Shown here piece by piece: positions 7,374-14,527 of a stretch of DNA of 17,218 nucleotides. A program made the position numbers and the translations under genes. Source of the stretch: JABMRP01 sp964444795 (GTDB lineage: Bacteria > Planctomycetota > Planctomycetia > Pirellulales > Thermoguttaceae). The DNA lies in the NCBI GenBank assembly GCA_964444795.1, contig CAYUIQ010000195.1, positions 1-17,218 of the forward strand. The letters run 5' to 3'. Under the pieces are notes generated by a model. That model did not search any database and was not told the DNA's origin. It was given only the letters and a program-made list of their open reading frames with translations. Positions within the stretch are counted from its first letter, which is position 1; every line of letters begins with the position of its first letter.

Positions 7374-7900
7374 GATGCGTTACCACCATTTCCAAAGACA
7401 ATCCGCAAGCCGATCGACACGCGGACCGACTCTTCCCTGTAATCCTACGGCGAGTGCCCTCTACGGGCATCCCCCGAAAGAGCCGTCTCCGTGCCAGCTT
7501 ACTGGGTACACAAATGCTCCACACTCCATCACTTGTTCACGGAAGGCTGAGCCCCCGGCGCGACCCATGGACGGATGCCGATGGAAGGTGCCTATCCAGT
7601 ATAATATGACCCTTGCTCAACAGAAGCCGACACACGGCTTCAGGTCACGCTTCGGTAGGTCAAGGGAGTGCCCGCGAGAGGAGGGTACCGCCAAGCGCGT
7701 AGGGCGGACGGTTTCGGCGATCGGCAAGGAGAACGAAAGGGCAAACGAAAAGGACAGGCATTATTCTGAGCCGAGCCGAAAGTTGGCTATTGCGACGATG
7801 GGACGGTGCAAGGGCCGGCGCCGTCGACTGGGCGTTAAACGGGAGATCCCCCCTGCATGGGCCAGTCTCGCTTGGCCGGAGTGGTGGCCTTTGTTTGCTC

Positions 7901-7930
7901 TTGATCGTTGTCAACCCAGCGCCCTATAGT
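7901..7930 (+). promoter_or_regulatory. Putative promoter giving a leaderless scpB transcript
   Basis: TTGATC (7901-7906) and TATAGT (7925-7930) are 18 bases apart. The -10 box ends six bases before the scpB ATG at 7937, so transcription would begin at or next to the start codon. No Shine-Dalgarno sequence is present, which fits. Confidence 0.5.
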
Positions 7931-7936
7931 GCGGGT

Positions 7937-8686
7937 ATGTCTGAGGCATCGGATTCACAACTTGAACCGTCTCCGCCGGAGGGGATTTCGCTCGATGAAT
8001 TGAGCGAGGCGTTTGCCCGGGCGATGGGCGGTCGCGCTGAGACGGCGACGGAAGAGGCTCCCGCGCCGGCTGAGGACGCCCAGACGGCCGAGGAGGGCCG
8101 GGCGGCCGAAGACACCGAAGCGGCCGAGGAGTCGGCTGAATTGGATGCCTGCGGGATCAGCCCGCGGAGCATTCTGGAAGCGATGCTCTTTGTCGGCGAT
8201 CCGAAGAATCAGCCCCTGACCGGCCCCACGGCGGCGGCCGTGATGAGGGACGTGGAACCGGAGGAGATCGCTTCGCTGACCGCCGAGTTGAACGAGCGCT
8301 ATCGAGAGAACGGTTGCCCCTACGAGGTGGTGAGCGAGGGGGCCGGGTTCCGCTTGAAATTGCGGCGTTCTTTCGACAATCTGGTGGAGAAGTTCCACGG
8401 GCGAATACGGGAAGCGAAGCTGTCGCAGGCGGCGATCGACGTGATCGCGGTGGTGGCCTACCAGCAGGGAATCTCAGCCGATCGCGTGGCCCAACTGCGC
8501 GGACGTCCCAGCGGTCATGTCCTGGCGCAATTGGTGCGCCGGCAACTGCTGCGTATCGAGCGGGCCGAGGACAAGTCGCGGTCGGCCCGATACTTCACCA
8601 CGGCCCGGTTCCTGCAACTCTTCGCGCTGAGTGGCCTGGAGGACATGCCGCAATGCGAGGAGTTACCCCAACCCACCACGCCGTAA
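7937..8686 (+). CDS. scpB: Segregation and condensation protein B
   Basis: Protein of 249 residues, counted from the ATG at 7937. An in-frame extension back to 7790 reads as non-coding and overlaps the promoter. ScpB forms dimers that bind the ScpA kleisin of the SMC condensin and help organise and segregate the chromosome. Residues about 74-145 are the first winged-helix domain ('ILEAMLFVGD'). Residues about 160-236 are the second, with 'LSQAAIDVIAVVAYQQ', 'ADRVAQLRG' and the C-terminal 'ARYFTTARFLQLFAL' and 'LEDMP' typical of the family. Residues 1-72 are an extra acidic, Ala/Glu-rich tail with a short helix ('SLDELSEAFARAM'). ScpB is often next to scpA; here no scpA is adjacent. Family call secure. 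Confidence 0.93.
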   Translation: MSEASDSQLEPSPPEGISLDELSEAFARAMGGRAETATEEAPAPAEDAQTAEEGRAAEDTEAAEESAELDACGISPRSILEAMLFVGDPKNQPLTGPTAAAVMRDVEPEEIASLTAELNERYRENGCPYEVVSEGAGFRLKLRRSFDNLVEKFHGRIREAKLSQAAIDVIAVVAYQQGISADRVAQLRGRPSGHVLAQLVRRQLLRIERAEDKSRSARYFTTARFLQLFALSGLEDMPQCEELPQPTTP

Positions 8687-8702
8687 ATCACCTCCGTGCG
8701 CC

Positions 8703-8720
8703 CGGGGGGCGGTTCCCCCG
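8703..8720 (+). terminator. Weak hairpin after scpB
   Basis: CGGGGG (8703-8708) can pair with CCCCCG (8715-8720) across a six-base loop, 17 bases after the scpB stop. The T-tract of a classical intrinsic terminator is missing, so termination here is uncertain. Confidence 0.3.
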
Positions 8721-8981
8721 TAAGGGTCAGTGGGGCGGAAAAGTGCTTTCGTAAAGTGTTTTATGGTAATCACTTAGATGTTTTCATCAAGAAAAGGCGC
8801 AGACGATCCGAATTGACGTTGGTACAATTGAGGTTTCCGCTTCCGTGATACCATAGAATTGTGGCTTCCCGCCTCAACAGGAGCAAACCAACACGCATGA
8901 TCTAGACGCCGGGTCTGCCGGCAAGTGTTCGGTTTCATTGCTATCACTCTCCCCCGCCAAGTGACACGATTGAGTGTCGGT

Positions 8982-9707
8982 ATGCCCACACGGCGATCCC
9001 TCACCGAGTTACGTTCGGCCAGCCCTCAGGTTGTGCCCTCGCTTCTGGCATGCGATTTCGGTCGCTTGCGGGAGGAGATCGAGGCAGTCGAGGCGGCCGG
9101 AGCCCAGGCTTTGCACTTGGACATCATGGACGGGCATTTCGTGCCCAACCTGAGTTTCGGTGTTCCGGTGGTCCAGGCCGTACGGCGAGCCACGTGCCTC
9201 GTGCTGGACGTCCACCTGATGCTCAGCGACCCGGCCCCGTGGATCGACGTGTTCCGCGATGCCGGAGCCGATTCGATCACCTTTCATATCGAGGTGGTTC
9301 CCGAGGCGGGACGGCTTCTGGAGGTGATTCGCGGCACGGGAGCCGCGGCCGGGTTGGCGCTCAATCCGGCCACACCCGTCTCGGCCGTCGAGCCGTACCT
9401 GTCGCGGTGCGATCTGGTACTGGCGATGAGCGTGATGCCCGGTTTTGGCGGCCAGGAGTTCGATTCGGTGGCCGTGGCGAAGCTACGTCAACTGCGGCAG
9501 TCGGCCGGGCCGGACCTCTTATTGTCGGTCGACGGCGGCATCAACCGGACAACGATCGGCTGTTGTGCGGATGCGGGGGCCAACATGCTGGTAGCCGGAT
9601 CCGCCCTGTTTTCGCAAGACGATTACCGTCGCGGGATCGTCGAATTAACCCAAGCGGCAACTTCCCACACAAGCCCTCAGGTTCCTCCATGCTCCAAGTC
9701 GTCCTAA
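8982..9707 (+). CDS. rpe: Ribulose-phosphate 3-epimerase
   Basis: Protein of 241 residues from the ATG at 8982; a GTG at 8925 would add 19. Neither has a clear ribosome site, so the start is uncertain. The enzyme interconverts ribulose 5-phosphate and xylulose 5-phosphate in the cytosolic pentose phosphate pathway. The TIM-barrel signatures are all present: 'VVPSLLACDF' at 17-26, 'LHLDIMDGHFVPNLSFG' at 44-60 (metal-binding H45 and catalytic D47), 'DVHLML' with H78, 'MSVMPGFGGQEF' at 149-160 and 'SVDGGIN' with catalytic D184. Family members are usually about 220-230 residues, so the N-terminus and Ser-rich C-terminal tail are slightly long. The tail overlaps the next gene by 19 bases, suggesting co-translation. 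Confidence 0.95.
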   Translation: MPTRRSLTELRSASPQVVPSLLACDFGRLREEIEAVEAAGAQALHLDIMDGHFVPNLSFGVPVVQAVRRATCLVLDVHLMLSDPAPWIDVFRDAGADSITFHIEVVPEAGRLLEVIRGTGAAAGLALNPATPVSAVEPYLSRCDLVLAMSVMPGFGGQEFDSVAVAKLRQLRQSAGPDLLLSVDGGINRTTIGCCADAGANMLVAGSALFSQDDYRRGIVELTQAATSHTSPQVPPCSKSS

Positions 9708-10270
9708 TTTGCCCTGGCTGTACCGACTACGTTCACCAGGGGCGCATCCAGGGAACGCTCGACGTTCCGCTGAACGACGAGGGAAGTTCGGAGGTTGCCC
9801 GGGTGATCGACGCCTTGCGATCGCAGCGGATCGAGGTCGTCTATGCTCCTTCGTGCCAGCCCACTCGGGAGACGGCCGAGGCGTTGGCCAAGGCCTTGGA
9901 TGTCAAACTGAAGAAACTCGACCGGATGCGGAACCTGGATCACGGCCTGTGGCAGGGAAAGCGAATCGACGACGTGCGGCGGACTCAGCCGAAAGTCTAT
10001 CGCCAGTGGCAAGAGCAGCCGGAAAACGTTTGCCCACCCGGCGGAGAGATGGTGCGCGACGCGGAGGATCGGGTGCAGGCGGCGCTGACCAAACTGTTCC
10101 GCCGGCACAAGGACGGCACGATCGCGCTGGTGGTTCCCGAGCCGCTGGCCAGCCTGGTGCGCCGCTGTCTGGCACGGAACGAGTTGGGCGATCTGTGGAA
10201 GGCTTCGTCGCATCACGGCACCTGGGAGGTTTTCGAGGTCGAACCGAACGAACCGATTCCAAGCCACTAA
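9689..10270 (+). CDS. Catalytically degenerate histidine-phosphatase-like protein
   Basis: Protein of 193 residues. The ATG at 9689 overlaps the end of rpe by 19 bases. The scaffold of the phosphoglycerate mutase/histidine phosphatase fold is clear: 'QGRIQGTLDVPLNDEG' at 17-32, 'TRETAEALAKAL' at 59-70, 'LDHGLWQG' at 83-90, 'PPGGEMVRDAEDRVQ' at 116-130 and 'IALVVPEPLASLVRRCL'. The catalytic residues are gone. The RHG motif reads CPG (8-10), the Arg of the 'QRARQTA' motif is P58, the acidic residue before 'DFGxWxG' is N82, and the second catalytic His ('VSHGG' in relatives) is replaced in 'VVPEPL' at 148-153. It should therefore not be a phosphatase or mutase and may instead bind a ligand or partner. 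Its place between rpe and accD suggests a metabolic or regulatory role. Alignment by eye. Confidence 0.85.
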   Translation: MLQVVLICPGCTDYVHQGRIQGTLDVPLNDEGSSEVARVIDALRSQRIEVVYAPSCQPTRETAEALAKALDVKLKKLDRMRNLDHGLWQGKRIDDVRRTQPKVYRQWQEQPENVCPPGGEMVRDAEDRVQAALTKLFRRHKDGTIALVVPEPLASLVRRCLARNELGDLWKASSHHGTWEVFEVEPNEPIPSH

Positions 10271-10348
10271 CTCACCCCGGCGGCCGGCAATTTCGCCCGG
10301 GGCGCCGCCTCGATTCAGAGCGAGGAATATCGCAACGAGGAAAACTCC

Positions 10349-11203
10349 ATGGCCCCGAGTAAGACCACCCATCCGAGCACTTGGCGGAATACGATGACGC
10401 GAGCAAAACGCGGCGTGCCCGAGGGACTGTGGAGGCGATGTCCCGGATGCCAGGCGACCATTTTCCGCAAGGAAGCCGACCGGCGGCTGGGGGTCTGCCC
10501 GGAGTGCGATTACCACTGGCACGTGTCGGCCGCGCGGCGGATCGAACAGGTGCTCGACGAAGGCACCTTCGAGGAGTGGGACGCCGAACTGGAGCCGACC
10601 GACCCGATCGAGTTTGTCGACCGCATCCCCTACCACGAGCGGCTCACCGCCGAACAATCGCGTACCGGGCTTCGCGACGCGGCGATCGTCGGCAGCGGGA
10701 TGATTCGCGCGCGGCGGGTCGCTTTCGGAGTGACCGATTCGTCGTTCATCATGGGGAGCATGGGTTCGGTGGTCGGCGAGAAGCTAACGCGGACCATAGA
10801 ACGGGCGACCGAGCAGCAACTCCCCCTGATTATCATCTCCGGCTCCGGGGGCGGTGCCCGCATGCACGAAGGGATTCTTTCCCTGATGCAGATGGCCAAG
10901 GTTTCGGCCGCCCTGGCCCGATTCGATCAGGCCGGTGGGCTGTTCATTTCCGTGCTGACCAACCCGACCATGGGGGGCGTGGCCGCCAGCTTTGCCTCGC
11001 TGGGCGACGTCGTCTTCGCCGAACCCAAGGCACTGATCGGGTTTGCCGGCCCGCGAACCATCAAGGCGACCATTCGAATCGAACTGCCCAAAGGGTTCCA
11101 GACCAGCGAGTTTCTCCTGGAACACGGTTTCCTTGATCGCATCGTCCGCCGTAGTGACCTCAAAAGCGAAATTGCCCGTACCATCGACTATTGCGGAAAA
11201 TAA
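10349..11203 (+). CDS. accD: Acetyl-CoA carboxylase carboxyltransferase subunit beta
   Basis: Protein of 284 residues with GAGG eight bases before the ATG at 10349. Together with AccA it moves the carboxyl group from biotin to acetyl-CoA, making malonyl-CoA for fatty-acid synthesis in the cytosol. A four-cysteine zinc ribbon is intact (C31, C34, C50, C53; 'CPGC' and 'CPEC'). The crotonase-like domain follows with 'FIMGSMGSVVGEK' at 133-145, the oxyanion and CoA-binding Gly-rich stretch 'SGSGGGARMHEG' at 164-175, 'TNPTMGGVAASFA' at 204-216 and 'LIGFAGPRTI' at 229-238. Length is normal. It lies 78 bases after the phosphatase-like gene and 11 bases before the kinase. No accA is in the window. 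Confidence 0.96.
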   Translation: MAPSKTTHPSTWRNTMTRAKRGVPEGLWRRCPGCQATIFRKEADRRLGVCPECDYHWHVSAARRIEQVLDEGTFEEWDAELEPTDPIEFVDRIPYHERLTAEQSRTGLRDAAIVGSGMIRARRVAFGVTDSSFIMGSMGSVVGEKLTRTIERATEQQLPLIIISGSGGGARMHEGILSLMQMAKVSAALARFDQAGGLFISVLTNPTMGGVAASFASLGDVVFAEPKALIGFAGPRTIKATIRIELPKGFQTSEFLLEHGFLDRIVRRSDLKSEIARTIDYCGK

Positions 11204-11214
11204 GGCACAACATC

Positions 11215-12084
11215 ATGGGATTCCTGGACGGGCTGAAATCCTTCTTCTCCAGCGGGCGGCTCAACGTGCAGGCTCGGTTCGAGTTGCTGCGCGAAGCGAT
11301 CTCGGGAACGATGTCGAAGTTCTACATGGCCCGCGACCGGGAAACCGACGAGATCATCGGGCTGAAGATCCTCGATCGGGCGAAAACGGAGGCATTCGAG
11401 GCTCGGTTCGTTGGCACCTCGAAACCGACCGAAGGGGAAATGGCGGTCCATTTCCAGCACCCTTACATCGTCGACACCTACGAGCACGGACGCACGACCG
11501 ACGGATCGCAATATCTGGTGATGGAGTTTCTCTACGGCGCCGGAATGAACTCGCTGTTGGTCGGCAAAGACGAGCTTCTCGATGGGCGTCGGGTGACCTA
11601 TATCCGCCAAATGGCCGAAGCCCTGGCCGAAGTCCACGCCCTGGGATTCATCCACCGAGACGTCTGCCCGCGAAACGTGCTGTTGACCGGCGACGGTGAA
11701 ATCGCCAAGCTCACCGATTTCGGCTTGACGGTGCCCGCCACGCCGTTATTCATGCAACCGGGAAACCGAACCGGCACCCCCAACTACATGGCCCCCGAGC
11801 TGGTCCACCGGAAGCCGACCAGCCAAGGCCTGGACATTTTCTCCTTCGGCGTGACGGCCTACGAGATATGTACCTTCGAACTTCCCTGGATTCGCGGCAC
11901 CACGGGCATGGCCGCCATGACCCACAACAAACCGCCGGCCGATATCCGCGAACTCCGCCCGACGATCAACCCGGTTCTGGCCGAGGCGATCCACTCCTGT
12001 ATCGAACCAGAGCAGAGGAAGCGATGCGATTCGATGGAGCGGTTTCTGCAGAAAATCCGCCGCGTGAAACACGAAGACACGTAG
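11215..12084 (+). CDS. Soluble Ser/Thr protein kinase with atypical catalytic loop
   Basis: Protein of 289 residues from the ATG at 11215, 11 bases after accD; a TTG at 11191 inside accD is less likely. It is one eukaryotic-type kinase domain without membrane segment or extra sensor domain. Visible elements are the ATP-binding Lys K51 ('IGLKIL'), a candidate alpha-C Glu near 73-75, hinge 'YLVMEFLYGAGM' at 100-111, catalytic loop 'HRDVCPRNVL' with D149 and N154, 'DFG' at 168-170, 'GTPNYMAPE' at 187-195 and 'DIFSFGVTAYE' at 207-217. Two features are odd. The Lys usual in HRDxKxxN is Cys151, and the Gly-rich loop is degraded ('ISGTMSKFYMA'). Asp and DFG are kept, so activity is possible but not assured. 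The tight linkage to accD suggests co-expression; the target is unknown. Confidence 0.9.
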   Translation: MGFLDGLKSFFSSGRLNVQARFELLREAISGTMSKFYMARDRETDEIIGLKILDRAKTEAFEARFVGTSKPTEGEMAVHFQHPYIVDTYEHGRTTDGSQYLVMEFLYGAGMNSLLVGKDELLDGRRVTYIRQMAEALAEVHALGFIHRDVCPRNVLLTGDGEIAKLTDFGLTVPATPLFMQPGNRTGTPNYMAPELVHRKPTSQGLDIFSFGVTAYEICTFELPWIRGTTGMAAMTHNKPPADIRELRPTINPVLAEAIHSCIEPEQRKRCDSMERFLQKIRRVKHEDT

Positions 12085-12087
12085 AGA

Positions 12088-12104
12088 GGGGGTTTGATGC
12101 CCCC
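12088..12104. terminator. Hairpin between convergent genes
   Basis: GGGGG (12088-12092) pairs with CCCCC (12100-12104) over a seven-base loop. It fills the 25-base gap between the kinase stop and the stop of the small minus-strand gene, so it may end transcription from both sides. The stem is short and no T-tract follows. Confidence 0.4.
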
Positions 12105-12109
12105 GTCGT

Positions 12110-12412
12110 CTACAGCCGTATTCCACGCCGCGACGCCTGAACGGTCAGGGCGCGGCGAAAATACTGGAATCGGTTGGACGATTTCTTTCGAGCCCACTGG
12201 AAGCTGGAGATTACCAGCGACTCGGGCAGATCGCCGTCGTCGACCATCCCCAGCACGCGGTCGATGAACCCGTCGTCCTCGGGGCTCGCGGTACGCAGGG
12301 CGGCCCTCATCTGGCCGGCGGTGAGACTTGCCGCCTGGACCGGCGTCGCCCAAAGGGCACCCGCGATCACCAGCGTAACGACGGAAATCCTCAACAAGCA
12401 ACGGCGAGACAT
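12110..12412 (-). CDS. Small exported protein of unknown function
   Basis: Protein of 100 residues. I use the ATG at 12412, seven bases after AGGTG; an ATG five codons upstream is possible but would lie over that ribosome site. Residues 1-27 form a clear signal peptide (basic start, hydrophobic core, cleavage after 'PVQA'), so the mature protein is about 73 residues. The mature part has an acidic middle ('DDGFIDRVLGMVDDGDLP') and a basic, aromatic end ('WARKKSSNRFQYFRRAL'), predicted mostly helical. It has no cysteines outside the signal. I do not recognise a family. It converges on the kinase gene and is divergent from the HEAT-like gene at 12609. Confidence 0.72.
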   Translation of the reverse strand: MSRRCLLRISVVTLVIAGALWATPVQAASLTAGQMRAALRTASPEDDGFIDRVLGMVDDGDLPESLVISSFQWARKKSSNRFQYFRRALTVQASRRGIRL

Positions 12413-12565
12413 CGAAGGGCACCTCATTAACGCAATCTACCCGAAAGAGGGGGTTGGCAGTCCGGTGAAGTGCTTCTAACGGAAACCACGGGCTGATGCA
12501 AGACCAACCGGTATTCGGCGGATGGTTGAATGATCGAATCGCTGTACGCCCGTAACCCGGCCGAA

Positions 12566-12571
12566 TATAAT
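12566..12571 (+). promoter_or_regulatory. Putative -10 box for the HEAT-like gene
   Basis: A perfect TATAAT lies 37 bases before the ATG at 12609. The -35 candidate around 12543-12548 is weak. Transcription would start near 12578, leaving a leader of about 30 bases without a clear ribosome site. Confidence 0.4.
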
Positions 12572-12608
12572 CCAAGGACTCGTCTCAACAAACAATCGGA
12601 TCGGAACC

Positions 12609-14402
12609 ATGTATTGGCGGATCGCCCTCCTGCTGCTGACTGCCGCGACGGTGTGCTGCCAGGGTCCGCGCTGGGCCGGCGCTGAGGAAGCCCCGGTTGC
12701 CGAAGTCGGCCCCGAGGCGGTCCGTGGCGAGTTGCCCCAACTGCTGCTCGACTTGGACTCCGACCGCTACTTCGTCCGCCAACGAGCGGTTGCCCGATTG
12801 GAGCAGTTGTCGAACCGTCCTGAATTCGGTTCGCTGCTGGCAGCGGAATTCAGGCGCATCCTGCTCGATCCGGCCACTTCGCTGGAAGTTCGCCACCGCC
12901 TGGAGCAACTTCAGAAGCGTTTGCCTCCGGACCAACCCACGCACCCCGCCGAGGTTACCCTCGAGGAGGTCCGGCGGTTGATCGAGCAGATGAACGACGA
13001 TTCGTATGCCGTTCGGCTCGGCGCGGCACGGCGACTGGAGTGGCTGACCGACTCGCCCAAGCTGGCCGGGCAGGTGATGACGGGGTTGCAGCAGCGGCTG
13101 GCCGACCCCGATATTTCGGCCCAAACGCGAAGGTTGCTGCAGCCCTCGTGGGAGAAGGCCTTTCAGAGTTGGCTGCTGAGTGATCCGGCGGAGACGATCC
13201 TGCCGCCGGTCACCGACGTCCAGATCACCGGGTGGATCGATGACCTGATTGCCGCGGCGAAGAGAAATCGCGAGCCGGACGTTTGGCGCCGGGGAGAAGT
13301 CGCGATGCGCCAGTTGCGGATTACCCTAGCCCGCGACGCCCATCTGCCGCGCGTTCAAGCGGCCCTGAAGCGGCAGCTTTCGCAAGCGGAACTCTCCCGC
13401 GTCCATGGCCCACCGCCTGAAACACTGCTCGGCAAACTGACCGAACTGGTCGAACTGACCCGCCCGGCGATGGTCGCCGAGTGCTGGCAGCGAGGCCACC
13501 ATACCAGCGAACAACACCTGCTGGTCGACGTTCCCAGCCAGTCGCTGGGCGCACTCCGGCCGAGCCATTTCGACCGCATCGACGATCGTGTGGCCCACTG
13601 TGTCAGTGGGAGCAACCTCACGCCGGGCGACTATCCGGTCGGCGTGGCGATTCCCCATCCCAGCGACTCCGACGCCGTCTTTCACCTGGTCAATCTGCCC
13701 ACCCCGCGCCGCCGCATGGCCTACACCTACTACGTCAACACCGACGAAGCCGAGCGGCTCGTTGCCCTGACCCGACGGACCATGCAATACCTGCTGGAGC
13801 GAAAGGAGCTTCTCAGCGAGCCCGAGTTCCGCATGCTCGTGCAGCTTGATCCGCGGGAGGTGTCGCGGTGGACGGGCAAACTGCTGGAGCAGATCGACGA
13901 TCGCTCGATGTCGGCCGTCGGGCCGTACAGCCTCGGCCAACCGACCAGTCATCACGGAGCTTTATGCAGTTACTTAGCGGTTCGCGGGACCCGCGAGGCA
14001 ACCGCGGGGCTGCTGCGTGCGATCGACACCGGGCAAATTCTGCCACCCACCTCGGCCTCGCCCTACCATCTGCCGTGGGTTGCCGCGCTAGGCATCGCCG
14101 GTCGCGATCCCTGGCCCGAGGTCGACGCCTGGCTTGCCGGTCTGGTGGATCGAACCGATCCGCTGGTGCTCGGACAAACCGATGGCCCCGACCTCGGTGC
14201 CACGGCCGCGGCGATCCTGTTGCGTCGCCAGCGGAAGCCCGTCGCCGATTTCGACCTGATTCGCACGGCCCAGTCACCGATCGGCCGGCTGGGCGTGATC
14301 GGCCATCGCTTCGCCTCGGCGCGGGGACGAACCGACCTGCAACGCTGGTGGGACGACCACGGCAAACAGACCGAGGACGAATCCGACGGTCCGGATGAAT
14401 AG
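12609..14402 (+). CDS. Exported protein with N-terminal HEAT-like repeats
   Basis: Protein of 597 residues. Residues 1-25 are a signal peptide (hydrophobic Leu/Thr/Ala core, cleavage near 'AGA'). Two HEAT-like units are visible: 'LPQLLLDLDSDRYFVRQRAV' from about residue 43, and 'VRRLIEQMNDDSYAVRLGAA' from about 121. Both have the helix, Asp/Ser-Asp turn, then 'VR..A...L' pattern. The rest (200-597) is soluble, rich in Arg, Leu and Pro, with a central beta-like part ('YPVGVAIPHPSDSDAVFHL') and another helical part near the end. It ends in an acidic tail. No catalytic motif or known domain is recognised after the repeats. Such exported HEAT-like proteins of unknown function are frequent in planctomycetes. 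A binding or scaffold role is a guess. Confidence 0.82.
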   Translation: MYWRIALLLLTAATVCCQGPRWAGAEEAPVAEVGPEAVRGELPQLLLDLDSDRYFVRQRAVARLEQLSNRPEFGSLLAAEFRRILLDPATSLEVRHRLEQLQKRLPPDQPTHPAEVTLEEVRRLIEQMNDDSYAVRLGAARRLEWLTDSPKLAGQVMTGLQQRLADPDISAQTRRLLQPSWEKAFQSWLLSDPAETILPPVTDVQITGWIDDLIAAAKRNREPDVWRRGEVAMRQLRITLARDAHLPRVQAALKRQLSQAELSRVHGPPPETLLGKLTELVELTRPAMVAECWQRGHHTSEQHLLVDVPSQSLGALRPSHFDRIDDRVAHCVSGSNLTPGDYPVGVAIPHPSDSDAVFHLVNLPTPRRRMAYTYYVNTDEAERLVALTRRTMQYLLERKELLSEPEFRMLVQLDPREVSRWTGKLLEQIDDRSMSAVGPYSLGQPTSHHGALCSYLAVRGTREATAGLLRAIDTGQILPPTSASPYHLPWVAALGIAGRDPWPEVDAWLAGLVDRTDPLVLGQTDGPDLGATAAAILLRRQRKPVADFDLIRTAQSPIGRLGVIGHRFASARGRTDLQRWWDDHGKQTEDESDGPDE

Positions 14403-14418
14403 CTCGGGCTTCCGCTGA

Positions 14419-14484
14419 AAGAAGGGCTACGAGCTGGCGATCCAAACGTTGCGCGAGTTGGGAGATTATCCGCTGGAGGTTTGA
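14419..14484 (+). pseudogene. Possible C-terminal gene remnant
   Basis: Between the stops at 14402 and 14528, a 21-codon stretch reads 'KKGYELAIQTLRELGDYPLE', then Val and TGA. It looks like the end of a real protein, but an in-frame TGA (14416-14418) stands just before it. It may be what remains of a deleted gene. It is short enough to be chance. Confidence 0.2.
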
Positions 14485-14527
14485 TCGCTTAATCCAACAT
14501 TCGCTCGATGGCCTCTTCGCCGGGTCG

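Larger units (their letters stand above)
7019..7936. other. 918-base gap without a confident gene
   Basis: No reading frame here carries a recognisable family. The longest plus-strand frame (7204-7929) is rich in Ser, Pro and Arg and reads like a chance frame. A minus-strand frame at 7038-7373 and a start-less plus-strand frame at 7104-7340 each look partly protein-like and are mutually exclusive. Small inverted repeats occur, such as GAAGCCG-ACACA-CGGCTTC (7623-7641) and CCGCC/GGCGG (7688-7707), without T-tracts. The right end holds the scpB promoter. The stretch may hold a decayed gene or an RNA I cannot identify. Confidence 0.5.

Noticed and set aside
7204..7929. Plus-strand open frame of 241 codons before scpB
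   Set aside because: It is rich in Ser, Pro and Arg without a domain or ribosome site, and it overlaps the scpB promoter.
8813..8859. Promoter-like elements before rpe (TTGACG, TACAAT, TAGAAT)
   Set aside because: No pair has acceptable spacing (4 or 20 bases, or no -10 at 17), so I did not call a promoter.
8908..8978. Small inverted repeats before rpe (GCCGG/CCGGC at 8908-8922; GACAC/GTGTC at 8963-8978)
   Set aside because: Only 5-bp arms, common by chance in GC-rich DNA, and no promoter could be placed with them.
9050..9688. In-frame upstream extension of the histidine-phosphatase-like gene inside rpe
   Set aside because: The extension is the alternative frame of rpe and is Arg/Gly-rich. 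The family homology begins at the ATG at 9689.
9704..10657. Minus-strand open frame of 317 codons
   Set aside because: It is antisense to the phosphatase-like and accD genes and has no recognisable family.
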